In this document: in pieces, positions 1 to 6,452 of the stretch
Position numbering within the stretch: position 1 is the stretch's first letter
How the letters are laid out: each line of letters starts with the position of its first letter
Assembly (NCBI GenBank): GCA_019416425.1
Contig: DXXK01000072.1
Span: 1-64,000 of the forward strand
Length of the DNA stretch: 64,000 bases
Reading direction: 5' to 3'
Source of the DNA: Bacteroidales bacterium
Lineage (GTDB): Bacteria; Bacteroidota; Bacteroidia; Bacteroidales; Muribaculaceae
The notes under the pieces: model-generated
Seen by the model: only the letters and a program-made list of their open reading frames with translations
Database searches by the model: none
What the model was told of the DNA's origin: nothing
Made by a program: the position numbers and the translations under genes

Positions 1-51
1 GCCGCTTGATGCGGCTCTAATCTGTAGTTCCTGAAACTCTGATTTTGTCAT
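1..51 (-). CDS. 5' end of an unknown gene (partial, runs off the left edge)
   Basis: Only 17 codons are visible, starting at the ATG at 51-49 and reading MTKSEFQELQIRAASSG. The start is credible because a well-formed Bacteroidota promoter lies about 37 bp upstream (boxes at 117-114 and 95-88). The peptide resembles the first residues of small IS66-type accessory proteins of Bacteroidales, but this rests on memory of a short motif and is weak. It could equally be a small transcription factor controlling its own palindromic promoter. The function is unknown. Confidence 0.4.
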   Translation of the reverse strand, partial: MTKSEFQELQIRAASSG

Positions 52-55
52 AATG

Positions 56-116
56 TTGGAGGTTGCAGTTGGTGCAACCATGCGATGCAAAATTACAACC
101 TATCTGCAACCTCCAA
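56..116. repeat. Nested inverted repeats around the promoter
   Basis: TTGGAGGTTGCAG (56-68) is repeated exactly, in inverted orientation, at 104-116. Inside, GGTTGCA (61-67) forms a second palindrome with TGCAACC (73-79). One outer arm overlaps the -33 box and the other lies just downstream of the expected transcription start. This suits a repressor operator pair or the end of a mobile element. On the minus strand no T-run follows, so a terminator is unlikely. Confidence 0.5.
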
Positions 117-117
117 A
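88..117 (-). promoter_or_regulatory. Bacteroidota-type promoter for the left-edge gene
   Basis: On the minus strand TTTG (117-114) is followed after 18 nt by TAATTTTG (95-88), an exact match to the TAnnTTTG -7 consensus of Bacteroidota. The expected transcription start is near 81, about 30 nt before the ATG at 51. The promoter lies inside a long inverted repeat. Confidence 0.6.
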
Positions 118-148
118 AGGTGTACTTCAGTTAATGCTTACGATTCTG

Positions 149-1948
149 TCAGTCGTCCAGGAAGTGCTTCAGGACCTGGCGGTAGGAGTTGAAGATCTTC
201 GATTTGGAGACAAAGCCGACATACTTGCCGTTGTCCACCACCGGAAGGTTCCAGGCGTTGGTCTTGTCGAAGGTGTTCATCACCTTGTCCATCGGCTCGT
301 TGACGTCCAGAACAGCTGGCGTGGCCGTCATAAAGCGCGATACATGCATCTTCTTGTACAGGTCCGTGCGGAACATGATGTTGCGGATGTCATCCAGCAG
401 AACCACACCCTTCAGGTTGCCATCGTCATCCACCACAGGGAACAGGTTGCGCTTCGATACCGAGATCACATCCACAACCTCCTTTAGGTTCATCTCAGGC
501 TTTACGCACTTGAAATCCTTCTCAATCAGTTTGTCCATCTTCAGCAAGGTCAGGACAGCCTTGTCCTTCTGATGCGTCAGCAGATCGCCGGCCTTGGCCA
601 GACGCATGGTGTAGATACTGTACGGCAGAAACAGTTGGATCGTGATATAAGCCAGTATGGAGACAATCAGCAGCGGCAGGAACAGGTTGTAGCCACCCGT
701 CATCTCCGCCGTAAGGAAGATCGCCATCAACGGTGCATGCATCACACCGCTCATCACGCCCGCCATGCCCATCAACGTGAAATTCTTCTGCGACAGCGTG
801 AATCCCAGGTCAAGATTGTTCAGTATGTAGGCAAACAGAAAGCCCGTCAAAGCCCCGACAAACAACGACGGTGCGAAAGTTCCTCCCACACCTCCGGCAC
901 CGTTGGTGGCCGAGGTAGCGAATGCCTTCATCAGCGTGATCATGGCGATAAACAGAGCGATGAACCAGACATTATCTCTGTCGAAATAAAACGCCGTGCC
1001 GTTCAACACGTCTCCGACATTACCCTCCAGCAGCTCATTGATTGCATTGTAACCTTCGCCATACAGCGGAGGGAACACAAACACCAGGCCGGCAATCAGG
1101 ATCCCTCCCGTGACAATCCGCCACCCCTGAGACTTGATCCGGCGGAAAATGGTCTCCATCCAGAACATCACCTTGGTGAAGTAATAGGACATCAGACCAC
1201 AGACCACACCCAATGCGATGGTAAAGGGAATACGGCTTGTGGTGAAAGCCTCCGACTGCGCGAAGAAGAATTCGGCATTGTATCCCTCCAGCACATAGGC
1301 CACGGTGGCGCCAGCAATGGAAGATATCATCAGCGGCATCACCGTAAGTCCGGTCAGGTCGATCATCAGCACCTCCAGCGTGAACAGCATGCCTGCGATC
1401 GGGGCACGGAAAATACCGGCAATTCCAGCCGCCGCGCCACAGCCCACCAGAAGCATCAATGTCTTCGGCGACAGACGGAACGCCTGGCCGATATTGGAGC
1501 CGATGGCCGAACCGGTATACACAATCGGGCCCTCGGCTCCGACCGACCCTCCGAACCCGATGGTTATCGACGACGCTATCAGCGACGCATACATGTTCTT
1601 ACGTTTCAACCGTGACTTGTTGCGCGAGATGGCATACAGCACCTTTGTGACTCCGTGCGAAATGTTATCCTTGACTATGTATTTCACAAACAATACCGTA
1701 AGCAAGATACCCACCACAGGATACACCAGATATAGATAATTGGCGTCGGTTGTCGAGAACCTCGAAGTCAACGCATGCGAAATTAGATGAATCAAATATT
1801 TCAGCAACTGCGCTGCAAAACCACCGATAATGCCGACAAACAAAGCCAGCATCACCACGAAAGTCCTCTCCTTGATGTGATGCTCCCGCCATATCACAAC
1901 GTGCATCCACCATTCGGTAAATCTGTTATGTGTCTCCTTATATGCCAT
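149..1948 (-). CDS. CLC-family chloride/proton antiporter with two C-terminal CBS domains
   Basis: This 599-residue inner-membrane protein has the CLC pore fold over roughly residues 30-450. The motif GSVGAEGP (134-141) carries the external gating glutamate E139. APIAGMLFTLE (182-192) places a glutamate, E192, where proton-coupled CLCs have the internal proton glutamate, so H+/Cl- exchange is more likely than a passive channel. GVGGTFAPSLFVGA is the second conserved pore loop. The last 130 residues form two CBS repeats, which bind adenosyl ligands in related proteins. ATG 1948 is the natural start. It follows the sugar transferase gene after 62 bp in the same direction. Substrate specificity cannot be read from the sequence. 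Confidence 0.92.
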   Translation of the reverse strand: MAYKETHNRFTEWWMHVVIWREHHIKERTFVVMLALFVGIIGGFAAQLLKYLIHLISHALTSRFSTTDANYLYLVYPVVGILLTVLFVKYIVKDNISHGVTKVLYAISRNKSRLKRKNMYASLIASSITIGFGGSVGAEGPIVYTGSAIGSNIGQAFRLSPKTLMLLVGCGAAAGIAGIFRAPIAGMLFTLEVLMIDLTGLTVMPLMISSIAGATVAYVLEGYNAEFFFAQSEAFTTSRIPFTIALGVVCGLMSYYFTKVMFWMETIFRRIKSQGWRIVTGGILIAGLVFVFPPLYGEGYNAINELLEGNVGDVLNGTAFYFDRDNVWFIALFIAMITLMKAFATSATNGAGGVGGTFAPSLFVGALTGFLFAYILNNLDLGFTLSQKNFTLMGMAGVMSGVMHAPLMAIFLTAEMTGGYNLFLPLLIVSILAYITIQLFLPYSIYTMRLAKAGDLLTHQKDKAVLTLLKMDKLIEKDFKCVKPEMNLKEVVDVISVSKRNLFPVVDDDGNLKGVVLLDDIRNIMFRTDLYKKMHVSRFMTATPAVLDVNEPMDKVMNTFDKTNAWNLPVVDNGKYVGFVSKSKIFNSYRQVLKHFLDD

Positions 1949-2010
1949 TAACCTTAATGCCTAAAATTCAAGTTTATATCTCGCACTCACTCCTAATTAC
2001 TTATTCCTTG

Positions 2011-3435
2011 TCATTTCCCCTTGCCGGTAACAACGGTCCGAACGGTATACGCCAGGATCTTCAAGTCTGTAAGTATCGACATGTTGTTCAGATAAATCAG
2101 ATCATACTGCGAGCGTTCCACCATCTGCGCCACATTCGACGCATAGCCGAACTTAACCATTCCCCACGACGTTATGCCAGGACGAACCTGGAATACCAGA
2201 CCATAATATGGAGCACGTTCCATGATCTGCCCGATAAAGAATTCCCGTTCCGGTCGAGGACCTACCAGCGACATGTCGCCCTTGAGCACATTCCAGAACT
2301 GCGGAAGCTCGTCAAGACGGTATTTGCGCATCATCTCACCGACGCGAGTGATGCGACGGTCATTGTCGCTCGACAGTTGCGGACCATCGGCCTCCGCATC
2401 CCGATACATTGAACGGAATTTATATATATGGAAAGGCTTGTGATGCTTTCCGATTCGTTCCTGGCGATATATGACCGGACCCGGGGACGACCGCTTCACG
2501 GCAACAGCCAGCGCCAGGTATGCCGGACTCAAAAGAATCAGCGCCAGCAATGACGCCAGCACGTCGCCGCATCGCTTCAGGTTCTGGCCGAAATCACTCA
2601 TCCTGGGCACCGACAGGTCCACCAACGGAGTACCCATGATGTCACCCATCTGGATATTGGCGGTGACAAACGACAGGGTGTTGGGTGCGATCTTGATTGG
2701 TATATCCAGCGTAATCAGCCTGTCTACAATCCTCATCACCTTACGGTCATCCTTCGATTCTGTGGCTATCACCAATTGGTCGGGACACATACGCCCGCAT
2801 ATTTCCTTAATTTCCTCGAAGTTCCAGACAGTGGCATTGCGGACAGCGCTTCGCTCACCGGGCAAATGTACAAAACCTTCAACCCGGGTTGTAGCGATGT
2901 CGTTGTTTCCTTCAATCTGCACAGCCATTCTTACAGCCGCATCCGAGTCACCGAGTATAATGGCAGTGTAGACAACCTTGCGCTCAACCAATTTCCTCAG
3001 GAAGCGACTATTGATGACACTCCGGCCGATATACAGACATACGAACAGCAGAAATGTCAACGCCAGCACCAATATATAGTATATATGCTTGGCCGACGCA
3101 TCGTTCAGAAGCACCAGAAGCAGAACCAATGAACTGCCGACAACCGATACGGCAAATGTATTGGATACAATTCCGAGACGCGACTTCTGGAACGGCCGAT
3201 TATAGAAACCCGATATGCAATATATCAGCGACATCAGCGGAGGGAACAGACATTCCTCCCAGACCATTTTCGTTTCAAGCAGAAACGAAAACACCGACTC
3301 GGTCTTGATGAACTGTCCCGACAGTACGTGGCAGCGGTAGACATTGAACAGCAGGAAAGCCATCGCTGTACACACCAAATCCGAGATGATGTACTTGGCT
3401 CGCTGGGTGCGAAGATTACAGATATCGCCTGTCAT
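2011..3435 (-). CDS. Polyprenyl-phosphate glycosyl-1-phosphate transferase (exopolysaccharide initiation)
   Basis: This 474-residue membrane enzyme should load the first sugar-1-phosphate of a surface polysaccharide onto undecaprenyl phosphate. The N-terminal third has several hydrophobic segments. A central Rossmann-like CoA-binding region follows (around 155-260, including IILGDSDAAVRMAVQIEG). The C-terminal 190 residues are the bacterial sugar transferase domain, with YKFRSMYRDAE and the signature DELPQFWNVLKGDMSLVGPR ahead of a Pro-Arg-rich tail. Its ATG overlaps the stop of the folK-like gene (ATGA), so the two are translationally coupled. No other glycosyltransferases, flippase or polymerase lie nearby, so this initiator stands apart from any capsule cluster. 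The sugar is not identifiable. Confidence 0.9.
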   Translation of the reverse strand: MTGDICNLRTQRAKYIISDLVCTAMAFLLFNVYRCHVLSGQFIKTESVFSFLLETKMVWEECLFPPLMSLIYCISGFYNRPFQKSRLGIVSNTFAVSVVGSSLVLLLVLLNDASAKHIYYILVLALTFLLFVCLYIGRSVINSRFLRKLVERKVVYTAIILGDSDAAVRMAVQIEGNNDIATTRVEGFVHLPGERSAVRNATVWNFEEIKEICGRMCPDQLVIATESKDDRKVMRIVDRLITLDIPIKIAPNTLSFVTANIQMGDIMGTPLVDLSVPRMSDFGQNLKRCGDVLASLLALILLSPAYLALAVAVKRSSPGPVIYRQERIGKHHKPFHIYKFRSMYRDAEADGPQLSSDNDRRITRVGEMMRKYRLDELPQFWNVLKGDMSLVGPRPEREFFIGQIMERAPYYGLVFQVRPGITSWGMVKFGYASNVAQMVERSQYDLIYLNNMSILTDLKILAYTVRTVVTGKGK

Positions 3436-3821
3436 GATCTATTGCTTTTCAATACACCAATCATCCCGGCCCCAATCCTGAAAAAGGACTGCCTGAAATC
3501 ATTGGGGCGCACCACATCGCCGTTCCACACTACGATATCGATATCCACAGGCACATCACCACGGCTCCGTGCCGCGTCGTCACGCCCGGCTTCCACCTCT
3601 ATCTTTTTGGCGACGTCCTTAAGTCCGTAGCGATCCAAATCGGTCCTGCCATAGATCACGGCATTCATATACGGACGGCCTATGCCGTGAATCTCAGGCG
3701 TCTCGTATATTCCAGAAGCCACACTGTCGGTCAACAGTCCCTGCATCACGGCCAACGCTTCCGCAACGCGCGCTCGCCGCGGAGTGACATTGCTGCCTAT
3801 GCTCAGTATGACCTCGTTCAT
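3432..3821 (-). CDS. folK: FolK-like 6-hydroxymethyl-7,8-dihydropterin pyrophosphokinase (short form)
   Basis: The predicted reaction transfers pyrophosphate from ATP to hydroxymethyldihydropterin in folate synthesis. SIGSN (7-11) is the family's N-terminal loop, and RSRGDVPVDIDIVVWNG (85-101) corresponds to the HPPK signature with its metal-binding Asp-x-Asp. At 129 residues it is about 30 shorter than typical FolK, and the usual C-terminal segment ending in a Pro-rich IAP-type motif is absent. The gene lies between the metallophosphoesterase (24 bp upstream) and the sugar transferase (4-bp overlap). It may be a divergent paralogue, with a canonical FolK elsewhere in the genome. Confidence 0.75.
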   Translation of the reverse strand: MNEVILSIGSNVTPRRARVAEALAVMQGLLTDSVASGIYETPEIHGIGRPYMNAVIYGRTDLDRYGLKDVAKKIEVEAGRDDAARSRGDVPVDIDIVVWNGDVVRPNDFRQSFFRIGAGMIGVLKSNRS

Positions 3822-3845
3822 TATGTTGTTATTGTAGTGTTACGG

Positions 3846-5072
3846 TTATTTTCGCTTCAACGTCAAAACGGTTACCTCCGGCTTCGCGCCTATTCGCATT
3901 GGAAGCGCCACCTCGCCATCCCCGATATTGACATACAATCTCATAGGATTGCCATCCTTTGATTTATCCTCATACATGCCGCCCCACAATCTGTAACGGA
4001 ACACAGCCGGCGAGAATCGCTTGCCGAACAGATCCACCTCCATCTGCATGGCATGAGTGTGTCCCGACAGCGTCAGATCGATATTGCTCTCCTTCCTCAC
4101 AACCTCTGCCCAATGCATGGGGTTATGTGTCATCAATATCTTAAAATTAATGTCGTAAGGGCCCTTGCCGCTACTGTCGGCCGGATATGCCTTGCTTAAA
4201 TCACCATACTGGCCGAATGGCGGCTCACCCCAGTTCTCCACGCCAATCAGTACTATGGAGTCATTGTCTCGGCGTAAGTATGCATATTCATTGTTCAGGA
4301 GCCTCCACCCCATCTGCTTCTGCCAGGCCGCCAGCAAGGCGTTGTTGGTGTCTCGATGTCGCGGATCATCCCAGTCCATATAGTCGCCGTAGTCATGGTT
4401 ACCCAATACTGAATACACCCCGTCCTTGGCCTTCAACCTGCTCAGGACAGTCAGGAACGGCTGAAGTTCCGATGTCTGACGGTTCACTAAATCACCAGTA
4501 AACAGTATTGCGTCAGGTTTAAGGTTATTGACACAGTCAACAAGTTCAGAGACGAAAGCCGTATCCTCGCCCCACGTGCCCGTGTGTATGTCGCTGATCT
4601 GAACCACACGATAGTTGTCGAAATGCTCCGGAAGGCGTGCCGAAACCACCTCTACCTCCTTCACCTCGATCTCGTGCCGGGTTACAAACACACCCCACCA
4701 CATCACGATGAATACCAGCACTGCCAGCGGGACGCCTACCATGGCGCCGTAATTCTCCAGACGCCGTGAACGGATGTTGATCAGCCTGCCGACCAACGAA
4801 CACAATATATAGACGACCTTCGAAACCACAATGGACATAAAGGTAAACAGCAGCCACATCACAGGCAGTATACTGCGGTCGGCCTCCCGTATGGGAAGGC
4901 ATACGGCCGTTATCAGCAATGCCCAGCACGGCACGCACGTCGCGATATATATCCATGAGTTACGACACCGGTGAGGGCGACGGCTGGCTCTCCTGACATC
5001 CGACAGGATATACCAGTCGACAAGCGATGTCAATACAAAAGCCACGATTATGGTCACTAAGGGAAGTCTCAT
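3846..5072 (-). CDS. Membrane-anchored calcineurin-like metallophosphoesterase
   Basis: This 408-residue protein has three or four N-terminal transmembrane segments within residues 1-130 and a metallophosphoesterase domain from about 150. All metal-ligand motifs are present: DIH (161-163), GDLVNR (193-198), GNHD (224-227), THNP (315-318) and GHTH (337-340). The architecture resembles YkuE/YpbG-type phosphoesterases, some of which act on lipid or nucleotide phosphates at the membrane, but the substrate is unknown. It lies 28 bp downstream of the acyltransferase gene, so both probably share the promoter at 6421-6452. Confidence 0.9.
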   Translation of the reverse strand: MRLPLVTIIVAFVLTSLVDWYILSDVRRASRRPHRCRNSWIYIATCVPCWALLITAVCLPIREADRSILPVMWLLFTFMSIVVSKVVYILCSLVGRLINIRSRRLENYGAMVGVPLAVLVFIVMWWGVFVTRHEIEVKEVEVVSARLPEHFDNYRVVQISDIHTGTWGEDTAFVSELVDCVNNLKPDAILFTGDLVNRQTSELQPFLTVLSRLKAKDGVYSVLGNHDYGDYMDWDDPRHRDTNNALLAAWQKQMGWRLLNNEYAYLRRDNDSIVLIGVENWGEPPFGQYGDLSKAYPADSSGKGPYDINFKILMTHNPMHWAEVVRKESNIDLTLSGHTHAMQMEVDLFGKRFSPAVFRYRLWGGMYEDKSKDGNPMRLYVNIGDGEVALPMRIGAKPEVTVLTLKRK

Positions 5073-5100
5073 CGTCTATGCTGTTTACCGGAAGGCACGG

Positions 5101-6279
5101 TCACTCCATGCCGCCGAAGATGGTTTTCAATTTATTCTTCAATGGATTGGCGTACATGGTAAGCATCATCTGGAGCATGAATTCACGCTCCTCGTCAGTG
5201 ACGTCCTCCAGATCCACCTTGGCTAGCTGTCGGTCGAAGTAGTTCATCACCTCCAGCCATTCGGATTCAGAATACTTTGAACTGAACCTGTCGGTCCGGT
5301 TCAGCATATCGTAGGCCACATAGTTGATGGGGAAAATCTCATAGCTGCGGTGAATTGCCTGGTCAATGATGCAGCCTACGTACCTGGCCGCCGTATTGAT
5401 GTCGGGGAACTCGCCAATCTGGTCCAGCTTATTGTTGATGCGCGGAGTCAGCTGGAGATGGACACGGCCCTTGAACTGAAGCAGTCCCGTCTCCATGCTG
5501 AAGAGGTCGTCGCGTTGCGACTTCTTGAAATCCGGATTGCGGCGACGCATCAGGAATTCCTTGGCCTTCAGATAATCGTTGGGATCGAACTCGTAGCTGA
5601 TGGAAACCGGCATCAGGTTGATCTCGCGCAGATGGTCCAGGAAAGAACCTTCGCCTGCGATTCCCAGCATTTTCACCAGCGACTCCTGGGTCTTGTCGGA
5701 ACTGTCCTTGGCGCGCCCCTCGCGTTGCGCGATCCAGATACTTTCATGTTTCTCCAGAATGGCGTAATGAATATAGGCCGACAACTTACGGGCAGCCATC
5801 AGCCCCTCGCGCAACCCGGTGTTACGCTTGACAATGAACGACTTGTTCAGACGCACCAGATCCGTGATCCAGTCAAAAACCAGCAGGTTGTTGCCGATAG
5901 CCACCTCCGACGTGGGAAGTCCATGCCTCAGGAACGCCAGGTTCAGGAACGACGCGTCAAGCACGATGTCGCGATGGTTGGTGATGAACGCATAGTTCGT
6001 TCCGGGATTATAATACTTAACGCCGCCCAACGATATGCCGGCCGTCGTTGTCTTGGCCAGCATCTCAAGAAACGGATACATCACTTGATGCTGAAAATCA
6101 TGCTTATTGGTGATTTTCAACAGCTCATCCATCAATGCCGGAACTTCTTCCTCCGGCATTACGTACTTCACGGCATGCAGGAACCCGGGGTCTTGCACCA
6201 GCGATTCCATCTTCTCATGAAACAGTGAATCGTCGTACGGCGATATGTCACTGAAATCAGATTCCGGTAAATTATTCAT
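5101..6279 (-). CDS. PlsC-like acyltransferase
   Basis: This 392-residue protein belongs to the glycerolphosphate or lysophospholipid acyltransferase superfamily. The catalytic motif is NHRDIVLD (101-108). It places five residues between His and the distal Asp, where the standard NHx4D motif has four; D104 is an alternative partner. The substrate-binding motif appears as EGRAKDSS near residue 190. No clear transmembrane span or signal peptide is seen, so it is probably a peripheral membrane enzyme. It is preceded by its own consensus promoter and a hairpin-rich leader. An acyl donor or acceptor cannot be named, and a role in phospholipid or lipid A metabolism is only possible. Confidence 0.8.
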   Translation of the reverse strand: MNNLPESDFSDISPYDDSLFHEKMESLVQDPGFLHAVKYVMPEEEVPALMDELLKITNKHDFQHQVMYPFLEMLAKTTTAGISLGGVKYYNPGTNYAFITNHRDIVLDASFLNLAFLRHGLPTSEVAIGNNLLVFDWITDLVRLNKSFIVKRNTGLREGLMAARKLSAYIHYAILEKHESIWIAQREGRAKDSSDKTQESLVKMLGIAGEGSFLDHLREINLMPVSISYEFDPNDYLKAKEFLMRRRNPDFKKSQRDDLFSMETGLLQFKGRVHLQLTPRINNKLDQIGEFPDINTAARYVGCIIDQAIHRSYEIFPINYVAYDMLNRTDRFSSKYSESEWLEVMNYFDRQLAKVDLEDVTDEEREFMLQMMLTMYANPLKNKLKTIFGGME

Positions 6280-6414
6280 TTCTCTGGGTATCTAATTCCT
6301 ATTCGTAGCAGGATGTCGGGACACTCCCGGCATTCTGTAAAGCCCCCGCTGTCTCCGTCGTGATCTAACCGGATGGCTTTATAATATAACGCCTGAAACC
6401 CGTTCAGGCCATTA
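6280..6414 (-). ncRNA. Structured 5' leader RNA of the acyltransferase operon (candidate)
   Basis: The promoter at 6452-6421 predicts a transcript starting near 6414, giving a leader of about 135 nt before the ATG at 6279. On the minus strand it can form several helices. GCCTGAA/TTCAGGC pairs 6409-6403 with 6397-6391. AAAGCC/GGCTTT pairs 6380-6375 with 6344-6339 and encloses TCCG/CGGA (6373-6370 with 6357-6354). TGCCGGGA/TCCCGACA is a strong hairpin at 6332-6314. No U-run follows the last hairpin, so a free-standing sRNA with its own terminator is less likely. I do not recognise a known riboswitch class. Confidence 0.4.
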
Positions 6415-6420
6415 TTCCTA

Positions 6421-6452
6421 CAAAAATAGCAAAAAATCAGAGACTATCCAAA
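6421..6452 (-). promoter_or_regulatory. Promoter for the acyltransferase-phosphoesterase-folK-transferase group
   Basis: On the minus strand TTTG (6452-6449), 20 nt, then TATTTTTG (6428-6421) matches the Bacteroidota -33/-7 consensus exactly. The -33 box overlaps the 3' end of the upstream coding sequence, which stops at 6437. The downstream genes can therefore be transcribed apart from the upstream operon. Confidence 0.7.

Noticed and set aside
572..1615. 347-codon open frame antisense to the CLC gene
   Set aside because: His/Arg/Gln-rich shadow sequence. The CLC pore motifs prove the minus-strand gene.
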